Shown: in pieces, positions 1 through 7,552 of the stretch | How positions within the stretch are numbered: the first letter of the stretch is position 1 | Layout of the letters: each line of letters opens with the position of its first letter | Origin: an uncultured Marixanthomonas sp. | Lineage (GTDB): Bacteria > Bacteroidota > Bacteroidia > Flavobacteriales > Flavobacteriaceae | Reading direction: 5' to 3' | Assembly: GCA_913057965.1 (NCBI GenBank) | Contig: CAJXPE010000004.1 | Span: forward strand, 1 to 32,372 | Length of the DNA stretch: 32,372 bases | The notes under the pieces: model-generated | What the model was told of the DNA's origin: nothing | The model's input: the letters and a program-made list of their open reading frames with translations, nothing else | The model's database searches: none | Position numbers and translations under genes: made by a program

Positions 1-102
1 AGACAGATTGTAAAGTTGTTTTTACGTAAAATAAATATTTTTTTTAACAAAGTTTAACCCTAAGAGATACCATTTCATAAATATCAAACAGTTTTTTAGC
101 AT

Positions 103-110
103 TATATTTG
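103..110 (+). promoter_or_regulatory. -7 promoter element of the VTT-family gene
   Basis: The octamer TATATTTG matches the Bacteroidota -7 consensus TAnnTTTG and lies 49 bases before the start codon at 160. I see no clear TTTG at the expected -33 distance. It predicts a transcript start near 117 and a short leader. Confidence 0.5.
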
Positions 111-159
111 CAGCTTCAAAAAAAGAAAGTGTCTATATTTAGTAAAGGAAGTACGACGC

Positions 160-777
160 ATGGAAAAGACAGAAAGAAAAAAAGAAAACGGCTTAAAGCG
201 AATGCACAAATATTATAGCCTTACAGGGTTTTATTCATTTGTGGGTAGAAGCTTAAAGAAGAGTATTATCCCAATTCTCTTATTCGTTGGGGTTTTATTT
301 TTAGTAGATTGGTTGTTAGTTGATTTTAGTGCATTTTTTACGCATGTTACCGAAACGTATCCACCGCTGAGTGTTTTATTGGTCTTTTTTGCCAGTGAGA
401 CTTTATTAGGGTTAATTCCTCCTGAAATTTTTATTGCCTGGTCCAGTAAAATGTCCGATCCTGTTATGTACCTATCTTTTTTAGCAGGCTTATCGTACCT
501 TGGTGGTATTTGCAGCTATTTTATTGGAAAATGGATTTTACAAATCCCTTCAGTTTATGAGTATGTTGAAGTACGTATGAAAAAACACTTAAAGAACGTC
601 CGTAAATGGGGTGGCTTTTTGATCATTGTAGGTGCTTTATTGCCCATACCATTCTCTATTACCAGTATGGCAGCGGGAACTATAAATTATAAATTCACAA
701 ATTACTTATTGTTTGGATTATTACGGTTTGCCCGATTTGCCATCTACGGAATTGCTATTTTCAGCCTTATGAAGTGA
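160..777 (+). CDS. VTT/DedA-like (SNARE-associated family) inner-membrane protein
   Basis: A 205-residue polytopic membrane protein with a basic N-terminus (residues 1-35) and hydrophobic segments near 36-58, 68-93, 103-127, 150-170 and 182-203. Two elements resemble the VTT/DedA fold: an acidic-Gly-Pro-Pro-Glu stretch at residues 80-89 (E80, G84, P87, P88, E89) and a Gly-x-x-x-Pro...Ala-Ala-Gly stretch at 158-173. Members of this family are linked to membrane homeostasis and lipid scrambling. The substrate here cannot be read from sequence. The ATG at 160 is preceded by a -7 promoter element. An internal Met at residue 15 is a possible alternative start. The MFS gene follows after 56 bases with its own -7 element, so cotranscription is not required. 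The family call is moderately sure. Confidence 0.65.
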   Translation: MEKTERKKENGLKRMHKYYSLTGFYSFVGRSLKKSIIPILLFVGVLFLVDWLLVDFSAFFTHVTETYPPLSVLLVFFASETLLGLIPPEIFIAWSSKMSDPVMYLSFLAGLSYLGGICSYFIGKWILQIPSVYEYVEVRMKKHLKNVRKWGGFLIIVGALLPIPFSITSMAAGTINYKFTNYLLFGLLRFARFAIYGIAIFSLMK

Positions 778-796
778 TAGGCTTCTAAAAGAATAG

Positions 797-804
797 TATT
801 TTTG
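797..804 (+). promoter_or_regulatory. -7 promoter element of the MFS gene, rules out the upstream GTG start
   Basis: TATTTTTG matches TAnnTTTG exactly. It overlaps the GTG at 804, which would otherwise extend the MFS reading frame by ten residues. A transcript starting about 7 bases downstream would not contain that GTG, so the ATG at 834 is the better start. The element also lies in an inverted repeat, AGTATTT (796-802) with AAATACT (814-820), which could be a regulator site or a leader hairpin. Confidence 0.5.
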
Positions 805-833
805 TGAATACAGAAATACTCTTATTTTCTTTT

Positions 834-2105
834 ATGCCAAAAAATGATCCTTACGCGGCGTTACGCTACCGTGAATTCAATATTTTTTTACTACTCCGTT
901 TTGCCATGGTCTTTGCTTGGACTATGCAATTTGTTGTTATAGAATGGGAAGTCTACAGTATTACCAAAGATCCACTTTCGTTAGGTATTATTGGGTTGAT
1001 GGAAGTAATCCCAGCCGTTTCCATGGCATTATTTGCAGGTCACGTAGTAGATCAAAAAGAAAAAAAGAGTTTGCTTATAAAATGCATTATAGGCTTTTCT
1101 ATAATTAGTCTTGGGTTATTTTTGATTACTTGGCCACGCATAATTAGCGGTATGGCAACCAATACCGTTTTATATTGTGTGTATTTTCTGGTTTTTCTCG
1201 GCGGGATTGTGCGCGCTTTTTTAGGTCCCACTATTTTTTCTCTCTTTTCATTAATAATCCCGAAGAAAGTATATCCCAATGCAGCTACTTGGAGTAGTTC
1301 CGTTTGGCAAGTAGGAGCCGTTTTAGGTCCCGCCCTTGGTGGTTTTGCCATTCACTGGATTGGCGTTCATTGGTCTATGTGTTTTATTTTCGGGCTTTCC
1401 TTATTGGCGTTAATTAGCTTATCTCAAATTCCGAAGAAACCTATTTTAAACCCCAATATTGGCGAACCCGTGATGAAAAGTTTAAAAGGAGGGTTGAAGT
1501 TTGTGTTTAGTAACAAAGTGATTCTTGGTGCTTTAAGCTTAGATATGATTGCCGTTTTGTTTGGTGGAGCCGTTGCATTACTGCCCATTTTTGCACAAGA
1601 TATTCTACATGTAGGATCCGAAGGCTTCGGAATTTTACGCGCCGCACCGGCAATAGGCGCTGCCATTATTATGTTTACGTCGGCCTATTTTCCGCTTAAT
1701 AAAAATGCGGGGATGAAACTTTTGGCCGCTATTTTTGGTTTCGGTTTGTGTATTATCGTATTTGGTCTTTCTACTTGGTTCTGGCTTTCTGTCTTTGCCT
1801 TGTTTATGAGCGGTGTGACCGATGGAATTTCGATGATTATTCGTCAAACGATACTGCAATTAAAAACCCCCGATGCCATGCGAGGTCGCGTGGCATCGGT
1901 GAATTCTATGTTTGTGGGGTCTTCTAATGAACTCGGTGCTTTTGAAAGCGGCTTAACGGCTAAAATAATGGGAACCGTCACCGCAGTTGTTTTTGGTGGG
2001 TGTATGACGTTAATCACGGTTGTAGGTACCGGAGCCTTACTTCCAAAGTTCAGAAAACTTGATCTGGAGGAAGACTTAAAAGAATATGAAGACGAAGAGG
2101 ATTAA
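834..2105 (+). CDS. Major facilitator superfamily exporter (EntS/MFS_3-like)
   Basis: A 423-residue, roughly 12-helix transporter starting Met-Pro-Lys-Asn-Asp-Pro-Tyr-Ala-Ala-Leu-Arg, an N-terminus common in Bacteroidota EntS-type MFS proteins. The loop between helices 2 and 3 has the expected acidic-basic pattern (GHVVDQKEKK), and a related cytoplasmic loop appears in the second half (DAMRGRVAS). The C-terminus is acidic and cytoplasmic (DLEEDLKEYEDEED). EntS-like proteins export siderophores or drugs by proton antiport. An iron-uptake operon converges directly on this gene, which makes siderophore export conceivable but unproven. The stop codon abuts the stop of the convergent PepSY gene with no bases between them. 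The start was set at 834 because a -7 element overlaps the upstream GTG at 804. Confidence 0.8.
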   Translation: MPKNDPYAALRYREFNIFLLLRFAMVFAWTMQFVVIEWEVYSITKDPLSLGIIGLMEVIPAVSMALFAGHVVDQKEKKSLLIKCIIGFSIISLGLFLITWPRIISGMATNTVLYCVYFLVFLGGIVRAFLGPTIFSLFSLIIPKKVYPNAATWSSSVWQVGAVLGPALGGFAIHWIGVHWSMCFIFGLSLLALISLSQIPKKPILNPNIGEPVMKSLKGGLKFVFSNKVILGALSLDMIAVLFGGAVALLPIFAQDILHVGSEGFGILRAAPAIGAAIIMFTSAYFPLNKNAGMKLLAAIFGFGLCIIVFGLSTWFWLSVFALFMSGVTDGISMIIRQTILQLKTPDAMRGRVASVNSMFVGSSNELGAFESGLTAKIMGTVTAVVFGGCMTLITVVGTGALLPKFRKLDLEEDLKEYEDEED

Positions 2106-4163
2106 TTAATCTTCAGAAATCAAACCTTCTTTAACTTCTTCTTTATTCCAAGTAAGAATGCTTTTAGCAAGAAATATGTTAGCCAAGACCATCATTGCTA
2201 AAATGAGTATTTCTGAAATGTTTGAGGCTTCATAAAACAGTGCTCCCAGAAAATGATATACGTTAAACAGCCCGATGACCAAAGTCCAACAAAAGGCTGT
2301 CCAACGGAACCATGATTTATTCACTTCCAATGTCAATAAAAAGAAAAGAAAGGCCAATCCTTCCAAGCCGATGCGCCACAGATGGTGGTTTAAGGGCACT
2401 TCGCCGGTAGCATCATCAAGCATTAGGCTTTCGTTGTAGTACACGCTCATAACCCCGTAAAGGTGGTGCAAAATAAACCCGATGGCCAAGAAAAGCCATA
2501 ACAATGCAGTTTTTGTTCTCATAAATTTTAAGTTATTTGTTGTTTTTGTTGAAGTGGTTTGCGTTTGTTTAATTTTTTGATTGCGTTCTTCGATTAATTC
2601 AGAATGATCAATATTTGTAACGGGTCGTTTTAATTTTAAAACAACCCATAATGAAACGATGCTCATGATAATCCAGAAAAGATCGACACAGAAAATTTCA
2701 TATTGACCTTCCGCAAAGGTGTTCCATATCCAGTTTCCGGAGGTGATTCCATTTACGATTGGGATTAAAAACCCTAAAATGCTTCCTGATAATAAGGTAT
2801 ACTTATTGGTTTTGTAGTTATCCCTCATAAAACGGAAGACAGCTGCAACGGCGATCCACCCTAAAAAGTAAACACAGTATAAAATCGTTTGGCGCGAGCT
2901 ATCCATCGATCTTGGTAATACCTTCGCAATTATAAATGAGAAAGCGGTGATAGGGTACATACTCAGGCAAATAGCCAAATAAATATGACCCACCTTTCGG
3001 TTGAATAGTTTTTGTTCAATGGGGACATTCTTTTTATTTCGGGCTTCCAGCCAAATTAATACCCCCGAAATAATGACAAAACAGGTTATCAAGGCCAATA
3101 CGAAATAAATAAACTTCAATGGCAATCCGCCAAAATCACCAAAGTGAAGCCTACGAACGGTTAATTCCACATCTTCTAAATAATCAGTATCATACGGGTT
3201 TTTTTCAGAAATAAGTTTGCCGGAAGCTACATCGTAAATAGTACGACCATTTCCTAAAAACTTGTTATCGGGATCTAACAAGCCATCAACCTGAAATTTC
3301 ATATTAGTAGCACCGTAATTACGGATATATACTTGAGCAGGGGTGAAGTTTTCCCACTTGTTAAGCGTCTTATCCATAAAAACGTTTAAGTCTGGAATAT
3401 CAGATACTTTTTCATCTGTTAGCTCATAGGTTTTTGCCATTGGGCGGAGCTCTGAAATCGTTTTATCTTGATCATTACCATAAACAAAATTAGCGGGAAG
3501 CAGTACCAAAGCCGAAAGACATAAAAAACAACTGGTAACTGCAAATACAAATTGAAACGGCAGTCCAATCATCCCTAAAACGGTATGCGCATCGGTCCAA
3601 ATGGTCTTTAATTTCTTTTTTGGTCTAAAGGTGTAAAAGTTCTGAACAATCTTTTTCCAATGGACAATCACACCGGTGACAATAGCAAATAAAAAGAAGA
3701 GCGCTATAAAGCCAGCAATGTAAATACCAATGACGGGTACCTGACTAAAAAAGTGAAGTCTGTAAATTAATTCACCAATACTATAAAAAGCATAATATTC
3801 TGAATGACTGTAATCTAAAGTATCTAAATAGAAGTAATACTTCTTGTCTTTATCATTGACAATTGTAGTGTCTTGCGACTTGCTTAATAGTACATATAAT
3901 TGCTGTTTCGCATCTGGAGCGATCATTCTTACATCTCTTCCGTAGAGATTAAAACCCTGCGCTTTAATGCTATCGATAACGCGATTGTAATCAATTTTTT
4001 CAGCTTGTTCTATATGAACTGAATCCCCTTTTTCCCAAGCGGTAATTTCATCTTTTATCAATGCAAAAGCACCTGCAAAGAAAATCACATACAAAGCAAC
4101 GCTGATAACGATGCCGCTAATAGTATGGGTGTGAAAAAATACGTTGTAATTCCGTTTGCTCAT
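2106..4163 (-). CDS. PepSY-associated inner-membrane protein (possible ferric-siderophore reductase) with extra C-terminal membrane domain
   Basis: A 685-residue protein that starts with a PepSY-type helix containing His residues (FFHTHTISG). It has a large periplasmic loop, then further helices with the family's RLHF-type motifs, seen twice (residues near 135 and near 340). FpvG of Pseudomonas, in the same family, reduces ferric siderophore in the periplasm, and this position in a siderophore operon suggests a similar job. Most relatives I know are about 500 residues. Here a polar Thr/Asn/Gln-rich linker (about 530-547) leads to a further four-helix domain starting at Met548, which contains several His residues (ILHH, LNHH, VYHF). 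This gene is last of four in the operon, 5 bases after the preceding gene. The reductase role is inference. Confidence 0.8.
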   Translation of the reverse strand: MSKRNYNVFFHTHTISGIVISVALYVIFFAGAFALIKDEITAWEKGDSVHIEQAEKIDYNRVIDSIKAQGFNLYGRDVRMIAPDAKQQLYVLLSKSQDTTIVNDKDKKYYFYLDTLDYSHSEYYAFYSIGELIYRLHFFSQVPVIGIYIAGFIALFFLFAIVTGVIVHWKKIVQNFYTFRPKKKLKTIWTDAHTVLGMIGLPFQFVFAVTSCFLCLSALVLLPANFVYGNDQDKTISELRPMAKTYELTDEKVSDIPDLNVFMDKTLNKWENFTPAQVYIRNYGATNMKFQVDGLLDPDNKFLGNGRTIYDVASGKLISEKNPYDTDYLEDVELTVRRLHFGDFGGLPLKFIYFVLALITCFVIISGVLIWLEARNKKNVPIEQKLFNRKVGHIYLAICLSMYPITAFSFIIAKVLPRSMDSSRQTILYCVYFLGWIAVAAVFRFMRDNYKTNKYTLLSGSILGFLIPIVNGITSGNWIWNTFAEGQYEIFCVDLFWIIMSIVSLWVVLKLKRPVTNIDHSELIEERNQKIKQTQTTSTKTTNNLKFMRTKTALLWLFLAIGFILHHLYGVMSVYYNESLMLDDATGEVPLNHHLWRIGLEGLAFLFFLLTLEVNKSWFRWTAFCWTLVIGLFNVYHFLGALFYEASNISEILILAMMVLANIFLAKSILTWNKEEVKEGLISED

Positions 4164-4168
4164 GGTAC

Positions 4169-4471
4169 TTAATTAATGGGATTATATATTTTTCCGAAGT
4201 AAACCAAAACGCTTAAAACAATGATAATAGCTATATAGAGCGCCCATAATTTCCATCCGTTTTTCGCTAAAAAGGATAAAATCATAATAGTAACCCACAA
4301 TATATAAAGGGTATAAACCGAAGTGATTAAAACCGTCTTTGGGTCAGGTAACCAAAACGCCAATGCGATGTGTAGCAATGCTGAAATAATATAGCCGCCA
4401 ACAATCCCTGCTGAAATTTTAGCAAAGCGCTGCCACGAAGACGTTGTTAAGTATTTTTTATTAGCTGGCAT
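4169..4471 (-). CDS. Small membrane protein, DUF3649-like, of the iron-uptake operon
   Basis: A 100-residue protein with three predicted helices (about residues 17-40, 46-66 and 72-93). The pattern of an early Gly-Gly-Tyr in helix 1 (GIVGGYIISALLH), a mid helix and a Trp-rich turn (NGWKLWALY) resembles the short DUF3649 proteins encoded beside PepSY proteins and TonB receptors in other bacteria. Such proteins form part of inner-membrane complexes that help release iron from siderophores. The start overlaps the end of the preceding gene by 11 bases, which indicates translational coupling. The family assignment is from memory of the pattern and the context. Confidence 0.6.
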   Translation of the reverse strand: MPANKKYLTTSSWQRFAKISAGIVGGYIISALLHIALAFWLPDPKTVLITSVYTLYILWVTIMILSFLAKNGWKLWALYIAIIIVLSVLVYFGKIYNPIN

Positions 4472-4802
4472 AGGTTAGGTATAATTCAAAAATGAATGAA
4501 AGGATAAAAATGATGGTCATTTGTTTGTAATTGATAATCTGTAACGGAACTACAATTACAGCAAGGCTTGCCACGATAGAGAGTATAATAAATTCTGAAA
4601 TAATACCTGAGCCAACACCCCAAAATATAGAAAGCACAACAAAAGCGGCCAATAGTAAAACAAGTCCAGAAGCTTTAAAAACGTGCGGGTTTTTTGAAGC
4701 CACTTTTTTTTCAGGGATAGCTTTAGGTATTGCGGCTCTTTTTGACGTTAAAAGCAACATATAGAAGCCTAAAATAGTAAGTAATATTGTTACAGTTATC
4801 AT
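4461..4802 (-). CDS. Small membrane protein of the iron-uptake operon, possibly DUF3325-like
   Basis: A 113-residue protein with helices near residues 2-19, 43-64, 67-89 and 94-112, and a positively charged stretch (SKRAAIPKAIPEKKVASKNP) after the first helix, probably cytoplasmic. Proteins of this size and layout (DUF3325) accompany PepSY and DUF3649 proteins in siderophore loci, and the neighbours here fit. No catalytic motif is visible. The gene begins 88 bases after the TonB receptor gene and overlaps the next gene by 11 bases, so it is probably in the same transcript. The DUF assignment is tentative and the operon membership is stronger. Confidence 0.55.
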   Translation of the reverse strand: MITVTILLTILGFYMLLLTSKRAAIPKAIPEKKVASKNPHVFKASGLVLLLAAFVVLSIFWGVGSGIISEFIILSIVASLAVIVVPLQIINYKQMTIIFILSFIFELYLTYAS

Positions 4803-4890
4803 TTAATTTATTTAAAAGCAATAACCCTGAACCATTTCAGGGCTATTGTACACTTAACAAAAAATCAATCAATTATTCAATGGTTTTATC

Positions 4891-7314
4891 TTAAAATTTA
4901 TAGGTGAAATTCGCATACAATGCCCGCGGTGTTTGCGGTGTAATGGTGGTCCAACCTTTATAATATTCTTTATTGAATACATTGTTTAGTTTTAACCCGA
5001 TGCGGTATTTATTAGCTTGGTAAAAAACAGAAGCATTCGCAATGGTATATTCTGGTAATACAAACTGACCGGCAGGACCATAGTCGATAGTTACACGTTC
5101 GCTGGCACCGTTAAATCCGGCTCCAAGCCCGAAGCCCTCTAAAGTACCTTCTTGAAATTCATAATTTGCCCAGAGGTTATATAAAGTTTCAGGACCCGCT
5201 TCGTTAGGACGGGTTCCCAATAAAATAGGGTTGTCGTTTTTTATGATTTCACTATCGTTATTACTGAAACCAGCTTTAACATTCAACCCACGGACAGGGT
5301 TGGCATTTACTTCAACTTCAAAACCTTTACTTTCTACTTCACCCCCTTGAATTTTATTGAAAGGTGAAGATGTGTCGGTAATTACTTTATCGGTTACACT
5401 GATATCATAATAACTTACGGTCACATTTAAACGGTTTTTGAAAAAGTTTGTTTTTACCCCAAACTCCAATTGATTTGCCTGTTCCGGATCGAAAGATTTT
5501 AGGGTTTGATCGCCATTCTGTGGATCACCAACCAAAGCTGGTGCAACGTTTGTAAATCCATTTTGATAGTTGGCAAATACCGAAATAACATCTCGAATAG
5601 GTTGGTATAACAAACCAAATTTTGGTGAGAACGTACTTTGGTCGTAATCATCATCAGGGTTGGTTAAATCGCCTTCATTGTCAAACACATCAAAACGAAC
5701 GCCTGCCATTGCAGAAAGCGTAGGTGTGATGTTTAAAACATCGGAAACATACGCACTGTACACGTGTGTCTTCGATTTAATATTGTTTATTGTTTGTGAT
5801 GCCAAAGCTGCATCAACTCCAGCTGTTGTTAACGGGAATGAACCTTCTTCTACTTCTTCAGTAAAAGGATTATCGCTTATGGTCTGTCCGTTAGGTCTCA
5901 CATTTCCGTAGAACGCGTAGCCAGTACTGTTATCAGTTACGGTTGAATTGTAATAATCAACACCTGCTACTAATCGGTTTCTAAGATTTCCTATTTTGAA
6001 ATCCCCAATAAAGTTTTGCTGAATATCGGTGGTGTTGGTTCGTGAATTCTGTTTATTGATCAAGCGGGTAAAAGTGGTTCCTTCCAAAATTCCGTAGTCA
6101 AACAAGTAGGAATAGTACCCATCTGTTGACGTGCTGCTTTTTGAAAGAATGGTTTGCGATTGCCAGGTATCTGATAATTTATAATCCATTTCCACACGGT
6201 AGTTAGCCGAAGGATTTTTCAACGATAAGGCGTTGCTAGTAAAGGATAATTTGTTGTTATAATTTAATTCATCCAAATTCCGAGCTCTCGAAGGTGCGGA
6301 ACGGTTTAAGAACAGAAACGTCGGGTTGGTTTGTTCAGCTTGAGTGATTTCGGCATAAAAAGAGAACGACAATCGGTTGTTTACTTTATAGGATAGGGAG
6401 GGAGCTACAAAAAACGATTTCCTAAACCCTGCATCTTGAAAGCTATCTTCGGTAGAATAGGATGTGTTTAGACGAAAATAAACATTGTTTTCTTTATCCA
6501 ATGGCGTATTTAAATCGGCTGAAAGCATATTTAAACCGTAGGTCCCCGAAGTAAATGAAACTTCACCTCCAAAGCCAACGTATGGTTTTTTGGTAACCAC
6601 GTTAATCAAACCTCCGTAGGAAGTCACGGTACTACCGAATAGCGTAGCTGAAGGACCTTTAATCACTTCAATACGTTCAATATTTGCAGCATTAATGGTA
6701 CCGTTGGTAATCCCCGGGACAGCGTTTACCAATTGTGGCTGTACCGAAAACCCTCTTAACGCGTAATATCCCGCTCCGTCACCACCACGTCCTGTGGAGG
6801 ACCAAAGTTTTTCTATACCCGTTGCGTTTTTAAGGGCATCTTCGAAGTTGGTGGTTACTTGCGATTTCAGTAAATCGGTTGTGATGGTACTGTACACCTG
6901 TGAGTTTTCAAGATCTTGTAAGGGTAATTTTGAAACGTAGGCTGTTTTTTTACGAGAGAATTTATTTCTACGTTCGCCATTAACCACTACTTCTTGTAAA
7001 ATTTCATTTCCTTCGTACATCGTGATGGGAGGAAGTTGTTTGGTTTCATTTTCTGAAAGCGTAACGGTCACTTCTTGGTTTTTAAACCCTACATATGTAA
7101 AGTTAATCGTGTACGTTCCTTTTGAAAGACCGTTGATTATAAAATGACCATCCGTGTCGGTTTGTGCTCCTTTTTGAGCATTTTTTATAAAGACGTTTAC
7201 TCCTAACAACGGCGTGTTATTTGCGTCTGTTAGCGTTCCTTCAATTTTTGCAGTTTGTGCCGTAGCTCCTGTTATGGCTACAAAAAATAGAATGAGTTGG
7301 GTTAGTTTATGCAT
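4891..7314 (-). CDS. TonB-dependent siderophore receptor
   Basis: An 807-residue outer-membrane receptor. Residues 1-20 are a signal peptide ending at Thr-Ala-Gln. Residues about 24-95 form the carboxypeptidase-like regulatory domain typical of Bacteroidota receptors (GTLTD...PLLGVNV...TDTDGHFII...YVGF). The plug follows at about 110-245, with the siderophore-receptor signature of an ATGIE segment, a YYALRGF stretch and an IERIEVIKGPSATLFG segment. A beta barrel fills the rest and ends in the expected terminal Phe (NFTYKF). It would import a ferric siderophore using TonB energy. The operon also supplies a PepSY protein and two small membrane proteins for periplasmic or inner-membrane steps. 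Two candidate operators flank its promoter. The actual siderophore cannot be told. Confidence 0.9.
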   Translation of the reverse strand: MHKLTQLILFFVAITGATAQTAKIEGTLTDANNTPLLGVNVFIKNAQKGAQTDTDGHFIINGLSKGTYTINFTYVGFKNQEVTVTLSENETKQLPPITMYEGNEILQEVVVNGERRNKFSRKKTAYVSKLPLQDLENSQVYSTITTDLLKSQVTTNFEDALKNATGIEKLWSSTGRGGDGAGYYALRGFSVQPQLVNAVPGITNGTINAANIERIEVIKGPSATLFGSTVTSYGGLINVVTKKPYVGFGGEVSFTSGTYGLNMLSADLNTPLDKENNVYFRLNTSYSTEDSFQDAGFRKSFFVAPSLSYKVNNRLSFSFYAEITQAEQTNPTFLFLNRSAPSRARNLDELNYNNKLSFTSNALSLKNPSANYRVEMDYKLSDTWQSQTILSKSSTSTDGYYSYLFDYGILEGTTFTRLINKQNSRTNTTDIQQNFIGDFKIGNLRNRLVAGVDYYNSTVTDNSTGYAFYGNVRPNGQTISDNPFTEEVEEGSFPLTTAGVDAALASQTINNIKSKTHVYSAYVSDVLNITPTLSAMAGVRFDVFDNEGDLTNPDDDYDQSTFSPKFGLLYQPIRDVISVFANYQNGFTNVAPALVGDPQNGDQTLKSFDPEQANQLEFGVKTNFFKNRLNVTVSYYDISVTDKVITDTSSPFNKIQGGEVESKGFEVEVNANPVRGLNVKAGFSNNDSEIIKNDNPILLGTRPNEAGPETLYNLWANYEFQEGTLEGFGLGAGFNGASERVTIDYGPAGQFVLPEYTIANASVFYQANKYRIGLKLNNVFNKEYYKGWTTITPQTPRALYANFTYKF

Positions 7315-7320
7315 TTATTA

Positions 7321-7342
7321 TTATTTAGACTTAATATAGATA
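7321..7342. promoter_or_regulatory. Candidate iron-responsive operator, copy 1
   Basis: A 22-base AT-rich site starting TTATTTAGACT and ending TATAGATA lies between the -7 element and the start codon of the siderophore receptor. It shares its first 11 bases with a second site at 7389-7410. The half-site TTTAGA with a degenerate inverted partner suggests a dimeric repressor such as a Fur- or DtxR-type protein. The regulator identity is inference. Confidence 0.4.
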
Positions 7343-7355
7343 GTTAATTTTGAAG

Positions 7356-7386
7356 CAAAACTAATAACCCTTTTTGATTCCACAAA
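7356..7386 (-). promoter_or_regulatory. Promoter of the siderophore receptor operon
   Basis: Read on the minus strand, TTTG (7386-7383) is followed after 19 bases by TAGTTTTG (7363-7356), a full match to the Bacteroidota -33/-7 consensus. The predicted transcript start is near 7349, giving a leader of about 35 bases. Candidate operators sit immediately upstream and downstream of it. Confidence 0.65.
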
Positions 7387-7388
7387 GG

Positions 7389-7410
7389 TTATTTAGACTA
7401 ATTTTAAATA
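7389..7410. promoter_or_regulatory. Candidate iron-responsive operator, copy 2
   Basis: This site begins with the same 11 bases as copy 1 and contains TTTAGA-N5-TTTAAA, an inverted repeat with one mismatch. It abuts the upstream edge of the -33 element of the siderophore receptor promoter, 68 bp from copy 1. Confidence 0.45.
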
Positions 7411-7524
7411 GAACAAATAAAAATGGTTGTAAATTACTTTATTATAAGGGTTTGCATTAAAAAAAAAATGATGCTGTTCCGTCTCTAAAATCTACTAAAC
7501 ACTATGATACCAGAATATAAAACG

Positions 7525-7532
7525 TACCTTTG
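7525..7532 (+). promoter_or_regulatory. -7 promoter element of the helicase operon
   Basis: TACCTTTG fits TAnnTTTG and lies 20 bases before the ATG at 7553, giving a very short leader. I see no convincing -33 TTTG. Confidence 0.5.
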
Positions 7533-7552
7533 TGCCATAAAAATTAGGCTAT

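Noticed and set aside
2095-2115. Palindromic sequence at the MFS and PepSY gene junction as a terminator
   Set aside because: ATTAATTAAT is formed by the two abutting stop codons. It has no GC stem or U run, so I do not call a terminator.
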